Shown piece after piece: positions 55,837 through 64,000 of a DNA stretch of 64,000 bases. Position 1 is the stretch's first letter. The number at the start of each line of letters is the position of its first letter. Below the pieces are notes generated by a model, which was not told where the DNA came from, ran no database searches, and was given only the letters and a program-made list of their open reading frames with translations. Origin of the DNA: Cinclus cinclus (lineage: Eukaryota > Chordata > Aves > Passeriformes > Cinclidae); assembly GCF_963662255.1 (NCBI RefSeq), contig NC_085055.1, positions 20,632,704 to 20,696,703 on the forward strand, read 5' to 3'. Made by a program: the position numbers and the translations under genes.

Positions 55837-58800
55837 TGGCTCCCAGTCCCCTAACAGGAGTGAGCTCAGGACCATGGTGGTGTCACTGGACCAAAGCAGC
55901 AGCAGCTCCTGATGGGGACAGGGGATGTTAAGGACACCCAGGAGGCAGGGCCATGGCAGGAACTGCTCCAACCAGGCCAGGGAGCAGCAGAAGGATCCAG
56001 AATCACCTGGCTGCACCCCCAGCTCCCCGCACTGCCCTCATTCCAGGCAGGATGTGCAGATCTGCATTAGAGCAGCTCCTTTATCTGCTGTCCCTGTCCC
56101 CTGCCAGAGCTGCCTGAGGGCACAACTCAGAGCCCATGCTTTGAAGGGCTGCCAGGAAACCCTGGGGCCTTCCTGCTCCACTGCTCAACCAGTCCTGGTG
56201 ACACCAGGGGACAGCAGTCACCTTTAATGACCACATGCCAGACAGCTTCATAGGCACTGCTGTGATACCTCCTCTGCTCAGCCCAATTTCCACACAGTGG
56301 GACTTCCTTCCTCACTTGCCTTTTTCCTTTGGAAACAGACCTGTTTCCCTTATGGGATGGAGCAAGGGCTGGCAAAAATCCATTTTTCCCCCCCATGGGC
56401 AATTGGGATTGCTCCAAGCTTATGTCTTTATCTGTCTCATCACAAGCTGACATCAGTGTCTCTGATTCCTGCTCTCTTCATTTCTCTTCCTCAGCTTCAT
56501 CCAGGCATTGGGATTCCCTGTTAGCCTTGGTAGAAATATCCCATAGTCCCTACATCTCCTTTGGGAATGTGTCTGGAGAGCCAGGATGAAGAGGAGCTCC
56601 AGGGGGATGGGGAAGTGGTTTCTCCCATACCTAAGGACTTGCAGACTCCCTGGCTGCTCCTCAGCCCACCCTGCACCTGGAACAGTGCTGGAAGTGGCCA
56701 GGAGCTGAATTCCTGTCCTGATGGAAGCTCAGGCTTGTCCTGCACCAACTCATGTCTATGTGACATTCCACTGCATCCCTCAATAAACTGAGCCTTTATT
56801 TCCCATCAAAAATTCAAGGCACCTCCAAAGTGTTGTCCCCATTAGAAACCACAGCATTCTCCATTCCCGGAATTTCTCCATTTTCATCTACTTTTCAGTA
56901 AAGCTCATTTTGGTAGGACAGTTGGGAAAAGACAGGACCTTAAACCAGTCCACCACTGATAGCAAACACTTTTGCTACCCTGAAAGTAAGATTTTCAGTA
57001 ATAAAGAAAATGTTATGCTTCCCTACTTAAATCGTGGCAGCTCCTCTCATGCTGCTATCACCTTTCTATGTAAAGGCAGATTTGGGTGGGTTGATCCCTT
57101 AAAATATTGTTTGTTCAACTTAATGACACCAACTTTTCTCCTAAAATAATGTCTGCAGCAAAACGACCCTTCTGGGGTGCATAGAAACAGCAGCACCAAA
57201 CAATTAACTGGGATAGGGAAGGGATACTAGGGAATTTTTGTTATAATGCTGCAGAAGTGTTCCACAGGTGAAGGGATCACTACATTTTAACAGGGAATTC
57301 AAAGAACTCCCATTGTTGTGCTCCAGCAAGGCTTGGTTTAATTCCCAGCAGTGAATGGAGATATACAAGTGAAAGAAAAAAAAAACCTATTTCATGTCCT
57401 CACTGTTAAAATTACAGATACAGGAGTGATCCTGGTTGTTCAAAAGCCAAGCAAAATAGTGTGAGAGATAAAAATAATGTATGTGGCTGAAATCCAGGGT
57501 ACCAGAGGCAATCCTTGTGGGATGGAGCAGTTTATCCTGATGGAGAGGGGGAGGCTGGATGAGGAAGCCACAGCAGAAGAGGGTGAATGGTTTTATGGGC
57601 TTTGGTACTTAATGGTCCAACTGGAAATGACATGAAAGTCTCTGATTTTCAAGGTGACTGATCTGAGCTGTCTCAGACCCTCTGTTATCACCAGCCACTC
57701 CTGAAATCCTCCCAATCTGTCCCCGGAGGCCTCCTGAGCCAGGAGGCAGCAGGACTCCAAGGCTGGCCCCCATCCAAACTCTGCAGGCAAAGGCTGATCT
57801 TGGCAAAGTTTCTGCTCTGCAGTTTGAAATCCAAGAGCTCCTTCATGCTTCCTGACCTAGGATCAGAAACAGTCTCACTCAAGAGCTTCTTCTGCTGCTT
57901 AGTCCTGGCTGTTGGGAATCTGAAGGTTTGTTGATTTTTATTTTTTTTTTCCATAAGAAGTTTCTTCTTTCTCTTTTACTGGAAGAAAGTCTACTTATTC
58001 CATTTCCAGAAATCAAAGGCATGAGCAAAACCTGTTCTTTCCTGCCGGGAGGACAAAGCAGATTCCCACTCTGCTTTGCTTTACCATAGCAGACAAACTC
58101 CAGGGATAAATGGGAGTCAGCCCTGGCTCACCCTTTCTGCAGGAACATTCTCCATCAGGAGGGTACCCCGAGCCTTCTCTGTATCTGAGGGCCTTCAGAC
58201 CTCAAATCCTTGGGTTCTCCAGTACCTTTGGGTGAGGCACAGGGAATCCTGGGCTCAAACAGCCCAGCCCAAAGACCAAAACACCCCAAAGCAGTGGGAT
58301 GGAAATCACTGGAAAGACCCTCTGGCTCTTCCTGTGCTAATTGTCATCAGTCCAGTTACATCCATGGCTCTGATGGATTTAATTGCTGAGTTGCTGAAGA
58401 GACAAGTGACCTATTACGGATCATTGTTTACAGCAAATTAGTTTAGAAGTTCCCATCATTCTGCCTGTCATGCTCAGGGGCAAGCTCCCTCTGCTCTGCT
58501 GCCAGCCAAGGCCTTCCCTGGCTCCAGAACACTCAGATGTGAGGAAAAGCTGAGCAAAAACACAGCCAGGGTACAGCACAAGCCTGGCTGGGCAGCAGAA
58601 GAATGCTCTAAAGTGAAAGGGGTCAGAGAGAGAGAAACCAACAGCTCAGAGAGGAAAAAATGCTGAAGGAAAGTGCTACAGAGGTCCTGGAAGAGCAGAT
58701 GGGAGAGGAGGAACACCTCGAGCACAGCTCAGACACAATTAGATGGAGCTGCTGGGGCAGAGGGTGGATGGGTGTGGGGGGGTCCCAGGTGAAGGCATCT

Positions 58801-59079
58801 CATCCCTGGAACCTTTGGAGAGGGAACTTTGCTTCCTGAGGGTTCTCCAAAGCAGTGTCAGAGGGGAAAGGCAAAGGATCTCTAAGAGGTGTGGTGTCTG
58901 GGAGTAAATAAAAGGAATATAGAGGGAATATTAGCAAGACATAAATGGAGCTGGGCTGAGAAGATATTCAGAATTTTGCATTTTTCTTGGAGAACAGGGC
59001 TCTCCCCACCCTGGGGACAGCAGGGTTGAATATGGATGTGGTTCCTATTGTGCATGGAAAACATGGATCACCAGGACAG
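55837..59079. other. 3.2 kb of unique non-coding DNA
   Basis: No gene or transposon recognised. Segment 58360-58450 is AT-rich (GATTTAATTGCTGAG, TATTACGGATCATTG, CAAATTAG) and may be a small island. A T-run lies at about 57940-57950 and an A-run near 57377-57387. Confidence 0.6.
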
Positions 59080-59400
59080 CATTATCCGGACTGTTACCTG
59101 GAGATAAAAGGAATTAAAGCAGGGGAGCACAAGAAGCTTAAAACCAGGCCTGCCCTTGACTTAAACAATATATTTCAACAGCCCCATAAAAAGATCAGGG
59201 AATTCAGTCAAGCATGAATAGTTACAAGCATAAAAGAATGGTGGTATTATATTTATTATTAAAGCCCTTTGAAAGCCCCCTTATTGCAGATGGATTCAGA
59301 GCCTCTGGGGAAAGTCAGGGACAGGATATTTAGCAAAAATGTTATTAAAAATAGAAATTATTTCCTTTGACTTAACCTTACTGCCTAGTGGGAAATCACT
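59080..59400. promoter_or_regulatory. AT-rich island; weak regulatory candidate
   Basis: Repeat-free and AT-rich: TTATCCGGACTGTTACC, GACTTAAACAATATATTTC, GCATGAATAGTTAC, ATATTTATTATTAAAGCCC. Similar texture to the other islands but fewer distinct motifs. Confidence 0.25.
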
Positions 59401-59665
59401 TAGGTGGTGTTAGAGGAGAGCATGCAGTTATGAGGCCAGGGTTGTTATGGAAAACTGTGCACAAGGTTTCTGGAATAGCAGCCATGGTCCTGCTTGCAGG
59501 GAAGCAGATTTACCTGGGTGCCTTCCACCCACTGCCTGCATCCTCAGCAGGGGGAGGAAGGCTTTTCCTTGGACCAACCCGTGCTCCCTCCTGCAGCTCT
59601 GAGCTTCAGAAGATGCTCCCAAGGATCCACACGGTGTGGTGAATGAGCAGAGGGAATGTGGAAGG

Positions 59666-59800
59666 GTGGAAGTGCTCCAGGCCAGGCTGGATGGGGCTTG
59701 GAGCACCCTGGCCTAGTGGAAGGTGTCCCTGCCCACGGCAGGACGTGGAATGAGGTGATGTTAAAGTCCTCTTCCACCCCAAACTATGCAGGGATTCTAT
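59666..59800 (+). mobile_element. CR1 LINE 3'-terminal fragment
   Basis: GTGCTCCAGGCCAGGCTGGA, TGGGGCTTGGAGCACCCTGG, CTAGTGGAAGGTGTCCCTGC, ending AGGGATTCTATGAC. Common class, severely 5'-truncated. Confidence 0.9.
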
Positions 59801-60299
59801 GACATTATTCCGTGAATGGAATTCATGGCATCAACAGCCAGCAATTTATAGTTTTCTCAGTTTCTCAATTCATCAACATTCTGCAGCTCCCAGATGCCCC
59901 CGGTTCCCCCTCCTTGGTCTGGGGGAATTTGGGACTGCTGATCAAAGGGCAGCACATAGGATGCCACCACAGTTTGCTTGGAGCTTTAGTTCCAGCCTGG
60001 ATAGCAGAGAGCCTTTTCCCCAGCTGAGGCTGTTCAGCACCTGCAAAAAGGTTCAGCGATGACAAATTGGTGTTTTCTCTCGGGAAAGCTCCTCCACCCC
60101 ACAGCCAAAGGCTGCTTATCAAAGCAGCATCAGGTGTGATCCCCCCCTGCAAAGCTGGCCCGGAGCTCTTTGAGAAATGAGGCTCCAGAGGCCACAGAAA
60201 TGCCAGGGGAATGCTGAGCTGATCCGATTGTGTCCTGTCTTCCTCCTGGGATACATCTCTGGGAAGATGGGCAGATATCAAACATTCATCACAGGCACT
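59801..60299. other. Unique non-coding DNA, no gene seen
   Basis: Unique sequence with no recognisable gene or repeat. Confidence 0.65.
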
Positions 60300-60700
60300 T
60301 GTCCCTTTAACAGCTGACATTGGTGCAGCAAAACAGTTTTTGATCACTTGAGCGTAATGTCACTGCAATCATTGCTTGGAATGTAATTTTGTCTTTAAAA
60401 AAAGCAGGGAAGGAGGATGAAAAATGTGATTCAAAGGTCTCCATGCTTCAGAAAAGCTGGCTCTGAAGTTTAGCTGTAAGCATCAGATCTCAGCAAATTC
60501 TGTAAACTTCCCCCCTTCCCCCCCGCCTGTATTTGGACATTTTCCTCCTTCTTAATGATATTCCATCAATTACATAACTTCATGGATCCCTGGGATCAGG
60601 ATTAGGGAGTTCAGCTTCATTATCAGTGCAGTTATTGTCCTTTGGAGATGGAGCTAACGGCCATTTGTCTTCTTCAATTCAATTAACATCAACCCTCTCT
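60300..60700. promoter_or_regulatory. Motif-dense island; candidate enhancer
   Basis: Repeat-free. GAGCGTAATGTCACTGC, GGAATGTAATTTTG, GATTCAAAGG (TCF/LEF-type in reverse), CTTAATGATATTCCATCAAT, CAATTACATAAC and TTCAATTCAATTAAC in 400 bases. Candidate regulatory element on composition. Confidence 0.35.
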
Positions 60701-61249
60701 GGACACCATGCTGGCTGCACTCGGTGACACTCTGGGACATCCCCTCCTCCACCAGGACCTGACCCCCATCTCCTCAGAGGAGCTCTGTCTCCTCTCCTGC
60801 CAGTTCCCTGCTGTACACTTTAGCAGCATGTCAGGAAATGGCACAGTAAATTACCCAAGAATTAAACCAGGCAGGGTGAGAGCCAAGAAAAATCCATTTA
60901 TCGATGGCCATTCCCACTCTGAAGTGCTTGAGGAGGTTGACAAGACAGGAAAATATCTTCCCTGACCAGCCAAGAAGACTCTCCCCAAGAAGAACAAGGT
61001 CACATCTTCCTGCAGAAGATGAAGGTGGGGACAGACCGAGGGAAGAGTTTCAACATTTTCAAAGAGAATACAGCAGCTCCAGAACATTAGTTGTGATTTT
61101 TTGGCACAACTTCGGATCATGGAGCCTGTATTTCCCCTTATCCTTGGCCTCTGCTCTGTGAATGCTCCTGTCAAGTTCAAGGAGCCTCAACACATCCCTC
61201 TGTGACATTCCAGCATGGGAATAATCCCCCCACATCTGCATGGATGTGA
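60701..61249. other. Unique non-coding DNA, no gene seen
   Basis: Unique sequence. AAGTTCAAGGAGCCTCAACA near 61174 hints weakly at old repeat, not supported. Confidence 0.6.
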
Positions 61250-61337
61250 TGTTTGAGGGTGTGGGTTAGTGGTGGGCTTTGGTTAATGGATGGACTCCAT
61301 GACCTTGGAGGGCTTTTCCACCCCTAATGATTCCATG
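61250..61337 (+). mobile_element. CR1 LINE terminal fragment, second class
   Basis: GTTTGAGGGTGTGGGTTAGT, GGTGGGCTTTGGTTAATGGA, TGACCTTGGAGGGCTTTTCC, ending AATGATTCCATGTAG. Short and diverged. Confidence 0.8.
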
Positions 61338-61914
61338 TAGCTCTCCAGCAGTGCTCCAGGCAGAGCAGAGGGTGGAGGGCAGCCCACTGCCACAAATAAG
61401 TCCCTCTCTGTTCCTGGCAATTTTAATGGAAAGCATTCATTGATGGCAAATCTCTCTGGTAGCAATAGGACCTGAAAAATGCCTTTTTAGAACAACTCTT
61501 ACACTGAGGAGGGATTGGCTGATAATTCATGGATGCAAAGAGCACCTGGATCACTTGGAGTGGGCAAGAAATTGGAGGAGTCTCCTGACCGGCCAGAGCC
61601 TGCAGACTTTCCAAGAGAAGAGCTACCAGTGCAGGCAGAAAAGATGGCTGTAAGCTGAAGAACTGTGTCCTTGTGGGACTGGGTCTTTCCTTGGAAGTCT
61701 GTCCATACCTCCAGGAGGTGACTACCCAGCTGATCTGGCTGAAGCCCCCCTATTGATGACACCACCAACCCATAGTCAGCCTCCCTCAGGTTTGTTCCTG
61801 AAACGATCCAGCAAAACCCAGTGTTTGGTTTGCCAAGGTGTCCTTCTGCTTTAAGGACAGCAAAATCCATCCCTGTGCCCCTGGAGCAGGCCCAGCCCCG
61901 CGCTGCTCCCGCTG
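61338..61914. other. Unique non-coding DNA, no gene seen
   Basis: Unique sequence. Minus-strand open frames of 123-176 codons are unrecognised. Confidence 0.6.
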
Positions 61915-62110
61915 TGAGGAACAGTGATGGGATCGCTGGGATGTAACAAGATTTATCACCTGCTCCTGGTGAGTGATTGCCTGCTCTGTGTCCTCAGTAA
62001 ATAATGTTCTGCTGGCATCGTCTGGGACATCATTAACCCAGGAGACAGCGGCACCGTTTAACCTCCCGCGGGCTCGCGTATCTCCTCCACCTGCCCCACG
62101 TGTCTGGGTA
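61915..62110. promoter_or_regulatory. Small CpG-rich island; candidate conserved element
   Basis: Among the most CpG-dense segments of the window: GGGATCGC, GGCATCGTC, ACAGCGGCACCG, CCCGCGGG (palindrome, 62065-62072), GGCTCGCG, CCCCACGTG. AAGATTTATCACCTGC and ACATCATTAACCC give TAAT/GATA-type words. Too small for a canonical CpG island; candidate enhancer or a weak promoter. Confidence 0.32.
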
Positions 62111-62519
62111 CTCAGCGAGTCCTGCCGGGGACAAGGCAAGGCTGGGATGCCAAAATCCACACGGGGGAAGGAGGAACATGGTTTGGAACCACTCAGAAAG
62201 GTGATGCCATGCTGAGGAGAACCTCTGAGCAGCGCCACCTGAACAGCCTTTGGAAGGAACCCACAGTTACTCGGGGCTGGCTGCTGATTCCAGCACCAGC
62301 AAGGGTGACAGGTCACAGGTTCCAGCTGTGGGGCACATCAGGCTGTTTCCCAACTCTCATCCCTAGCCACGGCCACTCACAGGGCTGGGAACAAGCAGAT
62401 CTCTTCCCGTGTGTGATCTCCTCCCTTCCCAATCCACCTGCACAATCCACCTCAGTGACTTCCTGTGCCAAGGGCTCAGGACTTGGACTCGTCTGGTCCT
62501 GCCTCCTCACTCTGCTTAA
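62111..62519. other. Unique non-coding DNA, no gene seen
   Basis: Unique sequence; nothing recognised. Confidence 0.65.
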
Positions 62520-62680
62520 TAACTCCTGACTGCTCCTTCACCATGTCTGTGCCTAAAATGTTGGATTTATTAATGCATTTTTAATTAGCAAACTCATTCT
62601 CTAGGGGAAGTTGTCTTGCATCTTAATGACCTTTGCTTTGAACCTTAGCCAGAGAGAGTTTTATACCACAAACCTCAAGC
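62520..62680. promoter_or_regulatory. AT-rich island; candidate conserved element
   Basis: GATTTATTAATGCATTTTTA, TTAATTAGCAAACTC and CTTAATGACCTTTGC in about 100 bases, with no repeats. Homeodomain-type cores and a nuclear-receptor-like half-site word (TGACCTTTG). Candidate only. Confidence 0.3.
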
Positions 62681-63889
62681 TGCAACCAAGTTTTTTCCTG
62701 ACCCTCAACTCACACACTGAGCAGCCCGGGGAGGAATTTGCTCCATGGATGCAGTCCCAAGTTAGTCTGAGCTGGTGGGAAGTTCCAACATTCAGGGCCC
62801 AGAAAACCCACAAAGCTCGTGCACAGTTAGAGAAGTGCTGAAGGAAATGCTTGTTGGAGCTCAGCAATGGAGTTTGGGCAGCCCCAGGAGATGGGGAGAG
62901 GTCTGAGCACGTGTCCTAAGTGTGTGGGGACAGCCAGGAGCCAGCCTGACTGCTCCCACCAGCCCTCTGCTTCTCAGGGACACAGCTACTGCTCCTTGGA
63001 GTCTCCTTCCAGCCAGTTCATGACCCAATTACTCACGGAGTTTCTCCAGGAGGTTCCTCTTTGCAAGCCCCACCTTCCCAAATCACTAAGGGCCAGCAGA
63101 AAGGGCTGGTTTTTCCTAGGACTTAGTGACATTCCAATCAACTCTTCCAGATAGAGTTTCACATTTAAATGCTGTTCTGTTCCCTTCAGATCTCCCCAGG
63201 TGTTTCATGGTTCCAACAAGGTCTCGGTGCTCTCTGTACTCCTCCAATCCCAGATTTTCTTTTAAACCAGCTGTGACAATTGAGATGTTCCAAGTGATCA
63301 GTGCTGCAGGAGCCCACTGCCCCCAGCCTGGGTTCAGAATTCATTTCCCACCTCTGGGAGGAGCAGGAGTTGAACCCATTTCCCCCTCTCCCATGCTTTG
63401 GGAAGGGTGGGAGAACTGTTGACAGCTTGGTAGCTTATTTCCACACAGCTCCATAGATCCAGACCTTCCAAAGGTGTTCTGCAGCACCAGCTGCTCCAGG
63501 GTTTTGTGGCTGCTCTGTCACACAAGCTGTTAGTGATGCCATTTGTCTCCATCCTCCTCTGCAAGCACATCCCAGTGGCACGTGAGTCCCAACAGCAGCT
63601 CTCTTCCTGCCCTCTCCCACACTGGAACGGGATGACAGGGTTTCCAGAGCAGCAGGACCTGGCATGGAAATCCCTTCCTGGCAGAGAGTGGCAGATGCTC
63701 AGTGTTCCTGCAGCTACTGCGTGTGTAGAAGGTATTTAAGCTCCATTGAGGCTCCTGATGATCATCCCAACCTCATCCTCGGCTCCTCTGGATCGCCATG
63801 GGGAGGCAGCAATGTGTGTGTAGCTCATTCCCACAGCAGGTCATGCATTAATCCTTTCTGACTTCCCCACCCACCCACATCCCCATCCC
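62681..63889. other. Unique non-coding DNA, no gene seen
   Basis: Unique sequence, no transposon recognised. Open frames of up to 98 codons have no recognisable domain. Confidence 0.65.
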
Positions 63890-63913
63890 TTTTTTTTTTT
63901 TTTTTTTTTTTTT
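63890..63913. repeat. Poly(T) run, 24 bases
   Basis: Twenty-four consecutive T, then CCAGGCAG. It resembles a polypyrimidine tract plus AG acceptor, but no exon-like sequence follows in the remaining 90 bases that I can support. Confidence 0.93.
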
Positions 63914-64000
63914 CCAGGCAGCAGCAAATTGAGGCCACCTGGCTCCAGGTGCTCCCCTTGCTATTGCCCCAGCTCCTGGATCCTCCTGTTTGTCAGTGAT

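Noticed and set aside
63890..64000. Splice acceptor and exon after the T24 run
   Set aside because: The acceptor-like TTTCCAG is a by-product of the poly(T); the following 90 bases show no supported coding frame and the window ends.
1..64000. Bacterial or phage features (operons, ribosome binding sites, CRISPR, insertion sequences, toxin-antitoxin, defence systems)
   Set aside because: CR1 LINEs, microsatellites and absence of dense coding show vertebrate nuclear DNA; no regularly spaced direct repeats with unique spacers exist.
1..64000. tRNA, rRNA or mitochondrial insertion
   Set aside because: No cloverleaf with A/B box spacing, no rRNA-like conserved blocks and no mitochondrial gene sequence were seen on reading; a tRNAscan/BLAST run could overturn this.
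1..64000. Previously undescribed gene system
   Set aside because: Nothing in the coding content supports one. The only unexplained structure is the set of AT/CpG motif-dense islands, which fit known types of non-coding regulatory DNA.

Overview
The window looks like avian nuclear DNA, most probably from a songbird (passerine). The direct evidence is about 25 interspersed fragments of the CR1 LINE, the dominant bird retrotransposon. They are 5'-truncated and many end in the typical short tail built on ATTCTGTGA / ATTCCATGA. No Alu, L1, tRNA-type SINE or other mammalian repeat was recognised. CpG is depleted except in a few short islands, and base composition is moderate with long runs of unremarkable unique sequence. 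Species cannot be named from this alone.

I find no protein-coding exon, tRNA, rRNA, operon, CRISPR array or phage-like module that I can support. Open reading frames are short, lie on both strands with no preferred frame, and match no family I recognise. The two exceptions in length (around 13.4-13.7 kb and 33.5-34.3 kb) come from pyrimidine hexanucleotide satellites that stay open in every frame. The only recognisable protein-derived sequence is decayed C-terminal remnants of CR1 ORF2 at about 7.8, 28.4, 51.6 and 55.5 kb. The window is best read as intergenic or intronic DNA.

Layout: (1) 0-5 kb is unique DNA with a 20-bp-period duplication, a G-quadruplex-type tract and one CR1 tail. (2) 5-28.5 kb carries 13 CR1 fragments in both orientations, a 29-unit CCTTTT satellite and several AT-rich, motif-dense islands (about 5.1-5.8, 10.9-11.2, 12.4-12.6, 15.8-16.3, 20.2-20.3, 21.2-21.8 and 25.9-26.5 kb). 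(3) 28.5-49.7 kb is poor in CR1 (three small tails, about 290 bp) and holds islands at 30.4-30.7, 31.9-32.1, 32.6-32.9, 38.3-38.5, 39.5-39.8, 42.1-42.4 and 49.4-49.7 kb. It also has a 26-unit CTCCTT satellite, a 48-bp poly(A), a TTCTA pentanucleotide array and a possible LTR fragment near 43 kb. (4) 49.7-64 kb is CR1-rich again (nine fragments, all plus strand), with further islands at 59.1-59.4, 60.3-60.7, 61.9-62.1 and 62.5-62.7 kb.

The islands are unusually dense in ATTA/TAAT, SOX-, TALE-, GATA-, TCF- and POU-like words, short palindromes and isolated CpGs, and contain almost no repeats. That is how conserved non-coding enhancers around developmental regulator genes look. This is inference: conservation cannot be measured from one sequence. 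I found no evidence for a previously undescribed gene system. The most interesting signals are these islands and the block of low CR1 density containing many of them.
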